Shown here: positions 1 through 11,100 of the stretch, in pieces | How the letters are laid out: the number at the start of each line of letters is the position of its first letter | Position numbering within the stretch: position 1 is the first letter of the stretch | Assembly: GCA_002118135.1 (NCBI GenBank) | Contig: BDIU01000083.1 | Location: 105,496-169,495, forward strand | DNA: 64,000 bases | Reading direction: 5' to 3' | Source: Trebouxia sp. TZW2008 | Lineage: Eukaryota; Chlorophyta; Trebouxiophyceae; Trebouxiales; Trebouxiaceae | Made by a program: the position numbers and the translations under genes | Notes under the pieces: generated by a model | The model's database searches: none | What the model saw: the letters and a program-made list of their open reading frames with translations, nothing else | Told to the model about the DNA's origin: nothing

Positions 1-83
1 TGTAATTTCTTCTTTCCTAGTCCTGCTGTTTTTCTCGCTGGTCCTTGTTGTTTTGTCAACTTGATGGTGTTTGTATGGTGCAG

Positions 84-3000
84 GTGACAGGTCTGGCAGT
101 GAGTGATCGCCACCCCTACATGTTCTCAGCAGGGCTTGATAAAATGGTCAAGTGCTGGGACATGGAGTACAACAAGGTAGGCTGCATGGCTCACTGTTTG
201 AACATTAGGCCCTTTGTTGAGCAGTTATTTACGCGCAAAGCCATATGTACATGTTCCCATCTGGTCACAACAAAATGCTCAAGGGCTGGGATATGGAGAA
301 CAACACGGTAGGCCGCACGCTGCATTTTGTCAGCATTGAAATTTGCTGGGCGTTTCTAGTTTGAGGAGCTTGTGTATATGCATGCTGCAATATTTGATCT
401 AATAGATCCTTGCAAAGCTGCAGCTTGTGCGCATAGCTTTGTAGAATTGAAAGAGAAAAGTCTAGACCATGAGGCGTCATAACAGGAGCCTCCCCTTTGC
501 CAGTAAAAGAAGCCTGGGCTTGGTGTACAAGCGCACAAGTGACATCTCGTCTAGACACATTGTACTGCACACAGTTGCAATAATCTTGACAGAAAGCTTC
601 CCCATTCATCAAGCCAGGATTGCTGTTCTCGCCAGTGTGATATGAAATATATCAACATACCAGTCTGGGCAAATCAGACAGCTTTCTGATGAGATCCTTG
701 CAACTGTGTCCAGGCGACTTGAAAGACATAAACAAGTTCTGTGATTTGAAAGAGATCAGCAAGCCCTGCCTGCAGTGTGACCTTGCCCTGCTGAGCATCC
801 CAACTTGGTCAAAAGTGTCTGGTCATTGTGCAGGTCATTAGGCACTATCATGGGCACCTGAGTGGGGTCTATTCCTTGGCGCTACATCCCACGCTAGATC
901 TGCTGATGACTGGTGGGCGAGACAGTGTGTGCCGAGTGTGGGATATGCGCTCCAAAGTGCAGGCCCATGTCTTGACAGGCCATGATGACACTGTCTGCTC
1001 CATCTTGTCCCAGCCCACAGATCCACAGGTAAATTGAGCTTGCCTGACTGTTTCACAACGGCATTGCCTGTTCCATTCTCAACACTTGTGTCCTGGGTCA
1101 AACTGAGCAACGTGTGCTCTGTTGTTGTAAGCACCTGCAATTTTCTTGGAAACAAAGCAAAGGTGAGCTCAAAGGCATGCAGCTGGCTCACATCACAGAA
1201 GCAAGCTTTGCTAACTGTGATGAGTGTCAGCCTAGTGGGTACTGATGACGCTGGCTGCTTCATTCTGCCTTACCCCACAAATACTCAGATGTATGCAGCT
1301 GTGTGTTCTGCTTCCAGTCACACTGTAGCTTTCTTGTTTGACTGATTGCCCTCAAGCTGCGGGCCAATTATATGAGTGATTGATGTGTTCTGTCCATGAC
1401 AGGCATGAAATTGGGGCAGCTAATGACCACCAGCCTTGCTGACATTGCCCACGCTCTTCTACTGACCATCACTGCATTGCTTTGCATTCAAACTTGTGCG
1501 CCAATATGTTGAGAAGCAAAGCAGTGCAAGCATGAGCTGCAAACTGTACGTGCTTGAGCTAAAATGTGTGCAATTGTCCCTGTCAGTCATTTGAATTGCT
1601 CATGCTGGATGACTGACTTGACACAGATGCACACATTGTGAATTAAATCAATCAATCAATCAATTAAGTTTACTGTCCTTGGGACCCAACAGGGGGTTCA
1701 ACAGACAATATCAACAAATTGTGAATTCGGGCAATATGTAGTGGCACACGCATGGACACACAATCTGTGTGGTTGGCTGCGGCCCGCCTGCATGGTTTTC
1801 AGTCAAGACCTGTGTTTTCGCCTGTGCCAAGCATTGATTACCGTACTCCTCTTGAGTAAGTGCACACACTAAAGGAAACTAAAGGAAGGAGAAATTTTGT
1901 CACTTAGCAGAATGAGGGCAAGCAATTGCAGGTGCCTGGCCAGCAACAAAGCAAACTTTGTTATGTCTTAATATGTCTTATGTTGTGTCTTAAGGTCACA
2001 AATAGCTGACAAGCAAAGGGACACAAATGCATCGTCAGCACCTGAAGCAACTAGATTGTCTGCATGAAATACAGCGTCAAATTATTGGCAAGCATCAATG
2101 TTTATTGAACTTTGCAAACTGTACACGGAAATGCACCATTTGAGGGCTTACATGAGGCCTCTGGTCTGCAATGTCAACTCAATCTGATCCAGACGCTGGC
2201 CAGAACATCTGCTGGATCCTGACAATGCCCAGCTCTAGCTCTACAAACATATTGCTGGCCAGAGACTGCTATCAATGTCTACTGATGCACAAGTTTATGT
2301 GATGCAAGCATATTACTGTACAGGTCATCACAGGCTCCCATGACAAGACTGTGAAGCTATGGGACCTTCGCAAGGGCAAAGCCATGACCACGCTGACCTA
2401 CCACAAGAAGAGTGTGCGAGGCCTAGCACTGCACCCAACTGAGTACTGCTTTGCCTCGGCGTCAGCAGAGAACATCAAGAAGTTCCGCTTACCTAGGGTG
2501 AGAATCACGCCCTGGGCAACAGCCGTCTCTTGCTCGTTATGAAGTTCAATGCTCTGCACTGCCCACTGCCTTACCTCGGGGTCAACATAAAACATCAAGA
2601 AAATCCACTTGCCTGGGGTGAGAATCACTGGGCAATAGCCCTCACTTGCTCTTGACCATGCTTGCATTGCTCAATGCTTTGCACTGCGTACTGCTTTGCC
2701 TTAGCGTCATCAGACAATAACAAGAAGCGCCGCTTGCCCAGGACAAGCATCTGCTGCTGTTTTGCTCTTTGTCAAGCTTTCTTGAGTCAGTGCTTTGCAA
2801 TGCTTATGCTTCAGTCTTAGCAGACATCATCAAACAACTCCGCTTGCCTCCGGTGAGCATCTGCTGCTTTCTTGCATGGCTTGCTGCCTGTCTAGAGTCA
2901 GGCACCTTTATAGAGAGTATCAAGAGTGTCTGCCTGGTTACAATTAGCTTCACGCCCACCATATCTTGCTTGCACTGCTTCTGTGCTGGGAGACACTCAG

Positions 3001-3964
3001 CTGTGGCAAAGACCTAGTCCATGTGTGTGGTGTCCTTGTTTTGCTGTAGCGCCTTGCTCACGAATACCAAATGACAGGCAGCAACAGTACATCGAGCATT
3101 CTAGCGTTGTGCAAGCATGCTTTTGTTGATTTTGGAAGACTAGCAGCGCCTCCTTTCATCACCAGTGCATCAACAGTGCAATGTTCACTACCAGTTCATC
3201 AAAACTGGAATGGATTCAGCACAGCAGTCAAAGCAGTGTCCAAAAACAAATGCCTAGTCGTGCCGTTTCTGCAGTTGCATGGCATCCTGTCTTTCAGCAT
3301 GTGTCTGTCTGTGCAGGGTGAGTTCCTGCACAATATGCTGCAGAACCAGAAGTCCATTGTGAACTCCATGGCCGTGAATGAAGACGGCGTTTTGGCTTCT
3401 GGTGCTGACAATGGCTCTCTATGGTGAGATCAATCTCCACTTGCAGGACAGCTATGTGCAACAACAAACACAATGCAGAAAATCATCGTTTGTCTTTTGT
3501 GAATCTCGCCACAGCAGATTGTGATAAATATGCATATTGCAGCTGACATGAAGAACCCTCTGCTCTGCTTCCAACCAGCATGTCATCAAGCTCAGCAGTC
3601 GTACATGATAGCAGAATGCTAGGATTGCAAATACTTTCGTCCATCTTCTGCCATCCCAGATGCTGTCAGAATGTTGCATATAGCATCAGTTCAATTGCAT
3701 CACAGGCAAAACAGTCTGTGACCGTTTTGCAGGTTCTGGGACTGGAAGAGCGGCAACTGCTTCCAACAGCATGCAACACAGGTTCAGCCAGGCTCTCTAG
3801 AGTCTGAAGCAGGCATCTTTGCTATGACATTCGATCAAACAGGATCCCGTTTGATCTGTGCTGAGGCAGACAAGACGGTTAAGCTGTACAAGGAAGATGA
3901 GCAGGCGACTCCAGAAACCCATCCTGTCAACTTCAGACCGCCCAAGGACATTAGACGGTTCTAA
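84..3964 (+). CDS. PRL1: PRL1/PLRG1/Prp46 WD40 protein, 3' part (5' end outside window)
   Basis: WD40-repeat subunit of the NineTeen/Prp19-associated spliceosome complex, nuclear. Five exons are readable: 84-176, 834-1028, 2324-2497, 3317-3423 and 3733-3964, all GT-AG and phase-consistent, ending at TAA 3962-3964. The peptide holds the last four or five WD repeats. Signatures are [53 protein letters not shown] and [13 protein letters not shown], and the C-terminus [11 protein letters not shown], all diagnostic of the PRL1 family. The N-terminal part and start codon lie before base 1. The introns are unusual because they carry decayed copies of exons 1 and 3 (separate entries). The family assignment is very secure; exon edges are inferred from splice consensus and frame. 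Confidence 0.95.
249..309 (+). pseudogene. Decayed copy of PRL1 exon 84-176 inside the following intron
   Basis: The stretch repeats the 3' half of the upstream exon (codons around [18 protein letters not shown]) including the donor context aaggtaggc, with substitutions and lost codons. It lies about 130 bp downstream in the same orientation. The pattern is a tandem duplication of exon plus flanking intron in which only one copy stayed functional. Confidence 0.75.
1029..2323 (+). other. Long PRL1 intron, no gene seen
   Basis: The 1295 bp intron between the second and third readable PRL1 exons has a GT donor and ends in TACAG. It holds a short (AATC)n microsatellite near 1643-1665. No coding exon or RNA gene was recognised in it. 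Confidence 0.6.
2548..2859 (+). pseudogene. Three decayed tandem copies of the 3' end of PRL1 exon 2324-2497
   Basis: Copies lie at 2548-2640, 2672-2742 and 2788-2859. Each repeats the region coding for [20 protein letters not shown] plus the start of the intron (gtgagaatcac in the first copy). Identity to the functional exon falls from first to last copy, and frames are broken by indels. A fourth, very weak copy may lie near 2895-2940. They sit between the functional exon and the next one, so they are intronic fossils. Confidence 0.8.
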
Positions 3965-4069
3965 TCGAAAGTCGAATGAGGGGTTTTACACTTTTAGGCA
4001 TTGTGCTGGAGTTGATTGAGCGAAAAAAGCTGCCCAACATTGGTTATTGAGAAGCAGTGCTGAAAGCAG

Positions 4070-4579
4070 TCAGATGAAGACGTTGCTGCAGCTCATGCTT
4101 GTGCAGTTGATATCAGACCTGTTGTCAGTGCAGGATGTTTTTGCATCACACGTGCAGAAGTGCAGCTGCTCTGTTTGCTTATGCTCAGTCATATTGACCA
4201 GCACAAATGCCTGCATGCTGTGTTGTGCAACAGATCTGGACACAATGCACCAGACAGCAACAGCGTCGGCATGAGTTGACGTCTTTGAGACTCCTTTGCC
4301 CAAGACATGAAAGCTCCAGACTGCACATTTAGCGTGTTGCTTGATGTCTGTCACTTGACCCAATGTGTAGCCAGGCCAGTCAGTTTGCGCTTCCTTTTTG
4401 GCAACTGGTTTAGAGGTGTGCTTCTGGGTTAAGTCTGGATGCCCAGCGAGGTCTGCCCTTGCACGTGCATCAACCACTCGCCGAGCTGTTGCTTCAGACG
4501 TCCCTGACTTGCGCCATAATGCATTGCTGTGCTGTTGAATCAGTGGCTGCACAATCAGTGATGTGTATGATGCCAGCAA
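4070..4579 (-). CDS. Possible uncharacterised exon or short gene, convergent with PRL1
   Basis: A minus-strand open frame of about 160 codons, with a good acceptor (gattgtgcag) near 4547, reads a basic, Ala/Arg/Lys-rich segment (SEATARRVVDARARADLAGH, then WPGYTLGQVTDIKQHAKC). No family was recognised and no clear ATG exon was found upstream, although a small exon-like piece reading VRGVVPIRRIW lies near 4740-4780. The frame may be a real last exon of a small gene lying tail-to-tail with PRL1, or chance. Confidence 0.25.
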   Translation of the reverse strand: MLASYTSLIVQPLIQQHSNALWRKSGTSEATARRVVDARARADLAGHPDLTQKHTSKPVAKKEAQTDWPGYTLGQVTDIKQHAKCAVWSFHVLGKGVSKTSTHADAVAVWCIVSRSVAQHSMQAFVLVNMTEHKQTEQLHFCTCDAKTSCTDNRSDINCTSMSCSNVFI

Positions 4580-5435
4580 AGTGTAAGTGAAAGTTTAACA
4601 TTCAATTTGATGAGGTGAAGCATGGCTCGTGCGTGTTGTGCCGTGTCTTCAGTGCGGACTTGTTCAAGCCAAGACCTTGAGTTGTGTTGGGTTAGTTCAT
4701 GAGTATGTGACTTCTTGCGTACAGAAAGGTGTGGCACAAATCACCAAATGCGCCGGATAGGCACAACACCTCGCACCTGTAACTCAGTGATGAGTACTTG
4801 ATGGCACACCCAGCTCACAAAATATCAAACATATCAAACACACTGATGTTGTACAGCAGTAAGAAGCAAACAGCTGTCACTAATTGCAGCTGTGGCTTTC
4901 AAGCGGAGTACACATGTCTACTACACCTGCTGCATCACAACCATCCAAACTCACATGGCCTACAGCCTGTCCTGTACTGGTGCTGTCCTGATAAACTCCA
5001 AAAGTCACAACTGATCAAGAGCTCAATGACTACAGTGTCTTTGCAGGTTGCCAGGTTCCACCCTTGGCAAATACTGCAACCTCATGCCAAAACAGCTGAC
5101 AAACTTTTCGACACAACAAGTTTCTAATGACGCCAGTTCAAAACCTCTGAAGTGGAGGACCCATGCAAGCTTGAAATGTCAAGGACTAGGACTCTGGGGA
5201 TCATACGATGGAGACCTCGGAATGTAAACTGGTTCATATCGCCCATCATCATACTTTGCCCCGACACCCCCCTTTGGGACTACATAAACCCCAAAACAAG
5301 CAAGCTTTTTCCTAGAGAGGCCACTGTTCCAGGCCATATTCACAGGGCCTTCCTGAGGAGAAGCATCTTCAAGCTCAGTCAGGAAACTGTGTGTTTTACT
5401 GCTGGGGCTATAGCAAATGCTGAAGTGTCGATTTT
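4580..5435. other. Intergenic stretch, nothing firm
   Basis: Between the possible minus-strand exon and the BTB gene. Open frames on both strands (for example 4798-5127 +, and the minus frame below 5613 that reads through 5179) lack family resemblance. The latter ends in SPSYDPQSPSP and could be an alternative 3' end of the BTB gene. Confidence 0.4.
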
Positions 5436-7992
5436 TCAGGTCCATTTCGTCCAGAATTTGCACCATTGGCATAGATCCCCCCTGAACTGTATACGAAATG
5501 AGTTGCTGAACATAGCATGTCGCTGAATGCTCAACTTCGCGCCTGCCACGAAGATCTTCGCCGACAAACTGTACACGCCACGCGTCGCTACGCCCTGCAA
5601 AAGCATTGTGCATTGCAAGAATGACAAATCAAAGCCCCAGCGTGTGTTCTCAAGAAAGGACAACAAAGAACAGTCTACGCTGTCAGGCATCACTTCAACG
5701 GGAGCTCCTGTGAGCGGAAGCAGCCAAGACTGCACAAAAGGCACGACATTTCCCTTATGCATGCCAAAGAGCCCTATACATAACAGTTGGGGACAATCCA
5801 TCACTTCTGTGTGCACCTAGCTGGGTCATGCAACCTCACGCGTCAGTGAAAGTTGCTGATGCTATGATGGCAATCGTGCCATTCTGAATGAGTGCACGTG
5901 TCATATGTACAGAGTGGCTTAAACATGCACAGGCAGGCCTCCAAGTCAGTTCCTTGATGACTATACATACCTTCGAAGGCCTTTGAGCCTAACTAGCATG
6001 CGTGTCGAGATACAGAGAGACGTATACTGATGATGACGATGATGCCAAAGATCGACTAGCAGCTGCTTTGCACCCACCTCTCTCGATCTCAAGCATCTGG
6101 TTTGATTTCCATCCTGTTGGGAGCTCAATCAGAGATACATCACGATCAAGCCACTGCAATGCTGCTGTTGTCTGTGACTCCTGTACAGCTGTTGTGCGCA
6201 TGGTTGACCATTTCCCCTGATTGCAGATCTGTGCAAGCAAAAGCCGCGAGGCGCCTTCGCCGTTCTCTGAGGTGGGACAATTGATGACTTGATGAAATAG
6301 CTCCATTGATACAGGGCAGAGCCTGCCTAGCTGAAGATACTCTGTCAGCAAGGGATTGCTCTGTGTAAGTCCAGCTGCACAGAGCATGTCAAAAATCTGC
6401 AGCACAAACACAAACTATGTGTTACAATCAGATTGTCTTTTCAGGAGCACAACCACATGCAAAGTTGCAGCTCAGCTTGTCAAGTGGATGATCAGGATGA
6501 GTGTGCCTAATCTATCTATCAGTGTACAAGCAGAGGGACAAATGGTACAGTATAATCTTGTCTTGTTAAGCACTTGATATGCGGACTGCTGTGAAGTCAA
6601 TGCAGTTGGAAAGCAAGCACTGCGTTGTCAAATCAAGAACTGTACTGTGGCTACATTGATATTTATCTGAGTAAGGACAATTCAATGCAAGGACAATTTT
6701 TTGGATAATCAAAGCAGTTGTTACAAGGTCAAGTCAGTGGGACCGGTCCACAAGGCACACCTGTAGCTCACATAGGGAACCACACTTCTGCCTGTCAAGC
6801 GCCTCATGGCAGAGCGAAACTGGCAGGTGGCACTTCTCAAACAGCAGACAGTTGAAGAGAACAGGCAAGATGGTCATTGTCTCCTTCGTCCACACTTGAC
6901 GAGCATAGCGCATCAGCAGGCGCCGAGCAGCATCTTCGAGCAGCAGTCGGTCAAATAGCAACAAGACTTGCAGCGCCTGCTGCGGAGAAAGCTTCAAGTC
7001 CAGCAGGTGGTCAATGCAGGCTGCTTCCACAATGTCAACCTGCAGCATTGAGAAATGAGCTGAAGTGATTTACTGACGGGAAGAAGGCTTCAAGTCTAGC
7101 AGGTAGTTAATGCAAGCTGCTTTCATGATATCAACTGCAGCATTCAGCACAGAGAAGTGAGCTTCATGCGCCCAGGCGATTGAGATGAGCAATGAAAGTG
7201 TGCACAATGTGAAATTGCAGCAACCGGCAGGGTGAAAGTGAGCTGCATGCCCCCAGGCAGTTGAGCTGAGCATGCACACTTCAGCACAATCTCAGCTGCA
7301 GACAGCCTCAGATGTATTTGACACACTAGCTGAGGCGCATACTTGCTTGCATTGACTACTAGGACACATACAAGCTGAGCATGCCTTGGTTACAGTTGTG
7401 CTTTGATGCAATCTTGCTCAAGACAATTCTGCTCAACAACCGAGTATGCTGCCTGTACCTGGATGGAGTTGGCAAGGACTAGCATGTGCTCCACGTCGTC
7501 CTCAAGCTCGATGCTGCCGCTGTAGAGCGCTTCCACGAGCTTGAAAACAACGTGCCTCGGCGTACAGACCGGCAATACGGTGTTCAAGCCGGTGGTCTGC
7601 ATCCCGGTCTGCCGCAGACGCGCTGCTCCCCATTTGCTGTGTGCAGCGAGCATCTCGATGGAGATACCAACAAACTGCTCAGGCTGAGAGACGTCGCCAA
7701 CGAGGCGTGCTGCGCAGATTGCGGCGTTGTCTTGCTGCAGCTGCCAAACTTGCAACATCTGAGGGAACGGCAGCCGGTGCTCGTCCAAGCGTCGCGTGCT
7801 GCTTGACGCCGTATGGTGGTCCAACTGCAGTGTTGGCTGCAGATGCTCTTGCCGAACCTGGCATCCGACTGGCTGTTCGACGAGTGCGGACCCTCGTGAA
7901 TCGGTCGTAGGTAGGTTGGGTGGGCAAGGGTGCACGTTTGCTGCGTCCTCTGCGTTCGGATTTTCTACATCTTCATGTCTTGGCCGCTTCAT
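5436..7992 (-). CDS. BTB-BACK domain protein of the LRB/POB1 type
   Basis: Likely substrate adaptor of a Cullin-3 ubiquitin ligase, as known for plant LRB (light-response BTB) proteins. Model: exons 7992-7459, 7039-6761, 6396-6078 and 5806-5436, about 500 aa, phase-consistent. Exon 1 carries the BTB fold (SIEMLAAHSKWGAARL then VFKLVEALYSGSIELEDDV). Exons 2-3 give a BACK-like helical region (VEAACIDHLLDLKLSPQQAL). Exon 4 aligns with the C-terminal MATH-like domain of LRB proteins (CIGLFGMHKGNV, later KIFVAGAKLSI). The start chosen is the first in-frame ATG, before KRPRHEDVENP. About 25 residues usual in the family between exons 3 and 4 are not seen, so a small exon may be missing, and the C-terminus after KLSI is uncertain. 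Confidence 0.75.
7078..7272 (-). pseudogene. Decayed copy of the start of BTB exon 2 with flanking intron
   Basis: Bases 7078-7162 repeat the 5' end of exon 2 and its acceptor (compare 6983-7058): the copy reads DIMKAACINYLLDLKPS where the exon reads DIVEAACIDHLLDLKLS. A further fragment at 7238-7272 repeats the intronic part just upstream (7157-7203). It lies in the intron 5' of the functional exon. Confidence 0.75.
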
Positions 7993-8106
7993 GACGCTGT
8001 GCTGTTCCAAGCAGAGACGGCACTTGCGTGACAAAGCTATGCAGCAAAGTCGAGTTTTGCCCGTAACGCTTTGTCTGCGAGCGTTACGTCAGGGCGCGTT
8101 CAAAAT

Positions 8107-11100
8107 TCACTGCTCAGCTTGCATGACCTCTTCCGACACAATAAGCTGATGCACAAGCTGAAGAAATGGCATTCGCTCTGGCCCAAGCAATTCTGCTAAT
8201 TCTGCTGCCACCTCCTCTTCTTCCTCATCATGCGTTGTGGGTATGCTCTCCAATCTTCGATAAACTCTGCACAAGCCAGACGGCAGAATCTGCTCATGAT
8301 CTTTGAGGAATACAGCATGCAAACAAATCTGTCACGATCAGCTTCAAATTTCCTGTCATGATCAGCACGCAACATGACAACAAACATTGACAGATGATCA
8401 CACGACCATGACTGACCACACCTTGCTGATTTTAACCAGAGCCCAATTGCGTATTGCAATCTGATGCATGCAATATCTACAGCAAGCTGCAGACACTGTG
8501 TACCATGATGCTTGCGGCAGAAAACCTCACAGGGGCAGTGCACGGTCAAATCACCCAATGCATGGTCAAACCCTAAGCATTCACGCTGATGCAACAAAGC
8601 CCTGTCAGGAAACAACAAGAGTGCGCCTTACTTCATGAACACATCAAAACCCAGTCTCTGCTCCAGAAGCACCCGCAAAGCCTCCACTCTGTGAGCCATG
8701 CTGGCCTGAGGGCCCACGCCTAAATCTATCTCCTCACCATCCAGCATGAACTTGCCTGCTTGACCCTGCACATTCAGGAACCATAATGCGTGCATAGTAT
8801 CTCCATTCTGACAGTCTCTTTACAGTGTCAGAGCTTTGCATGTGCACCAGACCGCACAGCACAATCCTACTGGCCTGAGGCCCCACGCCCAAATCTATCT
8901 CCTCACCATTCAGCATGAACTTGCCTGCTTGATCCTGCACATACTGTCTCAAGCTGAATTTCAACAGTTGTTACTCATGCATGCTGCTTGTATGCTGATG
9001 ATCTTGTCACCATTCTGCATGCACTTGCTTGCTTGACCCTGCAGATGCTTTACACAGCCAACTCAACAGCCACAGCACAAGCATACTTCTTGTTCGCTGG
9101 CCTTCTTGTTGCCACCCCTTTGGACTACATACCAAAACAGACTGCAAATCATGCCTCACTTGCTGGCCCCAGCACCTGCGCACAGACTGCATCTTGAAAC
9201 GCATGCACAAGGGGCTGACGGTGGTGCAGCAGCCCCTCTTGGGGCATCCACTCAAGTGTATGCAGCTATGCCATTGATACATCACAGGCATCACAGTCTG
9301 GCTTACTATGATGGGGCCAGAAGCATGAGCAAGCAGCACTTTGCAAGCGAGAAGTGACTGTGTAAGATGACCCACCTTGTCGCCAAAATCGCTGTCCCCA
9401 CTGCTTGATGATGCATCATCTCCGTCTAGGACCTGCATGAAAGCATCAGACTTGTGAAGGGCGTCATTCAAATGCGCATAAATGCAATGATACAATTTGC
9501 TCAAGGGATGTGCACAGCTTTGCCTATGTAATGTTGACCTTGGATTCATGTCATCACAACTTGACGCCTCATTATGCCAAGTCAATCTGACATGATTCTC
9601 AGAAAGCCGTTACAATCTGCCAAGAGGCATCCTGCAAACACTATATGGGGTTTTCAGCAAGAGTGACCAATGCTGATGCTAACATCAGCTTGCAGACTGG
9701 GTTGAGAGGTGGAGTTCTTTAGTGTACCTGCTGCATCTCTTGGACCATCTGCCCATACTCTGCCTCTTCTTCTGCTGCAGCCCTAGCATTCAGCTTAGGA
9801 ATGGCCTGCAGCTCAGAAACGCCCTCCAGGCTGCCCCCACTGCCCTGATCCTGCCCTGCTGCACTCTGCAAAGCTGCAATCTTGGGATTCCGCTGTTCCC
9901 TAGGCATGGTTGCAGGGATGACAAACTCTACTTGATGCAGCATTTCTGGTCCCCCAGGAGATGCTGGTTGCTGCAAGGGCTGCTGCCCTGGGGCTGCTGG
10001 CAACTGCCCTGCTCCTGCAGGGGCTGGTACAGGCAGCTCCACACGGCCAGGGGCGTTTTGCTGCAGAGCTGAGGGCGCTTCTGATGGGGCTGCTGCAATA
10101 GCCCTGCCCAGGTCTGAGATTGCCCCAGCTGGCTGCAGCGCTGCATGCTGTGCTGAGGTTTGAACCGCTGCAGGTCTTGCAGCTGCTGCACTAGCTGCTG
10201 GGGCTTGCTCATTTGGCCCTGCCCTGGCTGAGGCTGGTTGAGCCCTGGGAGGCAAGCCATGCCTTGGAACCCCAGCAGCAGGGTTGGGTCTAGGGGGGCT
10301 CTGGATGGGGTCAAGGCTGGGCTGGGGGGGTGAGTGGGGCCTGGAAGGGGGTCTTGAAGGTGGTCTGGAAGGCGGTCTTGCATGGGGCGGTGACTGATGC
10401 CGTGAAGCTGGACGGGAAGCTGGCTGGGAGTGGGGGGGCGAGGGGGGTCTGGAAGTGGGGCGAGAGGGGGGCCGTGAGCGTGGCGGCTGCCCTGTGATCT
10501 GCTGCCTGTTGCGCTCAGCAGCAGCTCGCATCTCTTCCCAGATTTGCCTCCTGGACTCAAACTAGGACACTTACTTCACAAACCCAGATAGAAATGAAGA
10601 AGGTAACTGGAACAGAAAATTGTTGAAAAGTGTGATGTCGTTGGGTGAGGGGCTTCATTTACACTGCAGCCCCTCAAGCAGAGGCATGTAAATAGCCATT
10701 GAGCGCCACAAGCTAGTCTTGCTTTCAATGTAGCAACAGAGCTTCCCCCTGATGTGCACGCATTGACAATGTCCCTTTTGATACATTCCAAGCAGAAGCA
10801 CAACAACTGAGCAATCCTCACTTCAAGAATCCACCTCCTGGAACCCGGGAACAGTTTCTAAAGCAGATCTCCAGGCTTGACGTGAGGTGTGCTTGCAGAG
10901 CTTGCCATTGAATGCATGCAAGCTGTCCTCACAAGTGTCACTGGAAGCAGATCACTTGCCTCTCCTCTGCTGTTGGGTCTATTGCAGCACCCCCAGGGGG
11001 TTGCCTGGGGCTTGGGGAGGGCTCCCTGGACAATGGGGGTGAAGGGGCAGCTGCGGCCAAACGCCCTTCCTCAAATGCCCTGGTAGGCATAGGACCAGGA

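Noticed and set aside
5179..5613. Minus frame of 144 codons as the BTB C-terminus
   Set aside because: The alternative frame (5436-5806) matches the LRB C-terminal domain; this one does not, though a late splice into it cannot be excluded.
9722..10072. Plus-strand ORF rich in Leu and Cys
   Set aside because: Antisense shadow of NEK exon 14.
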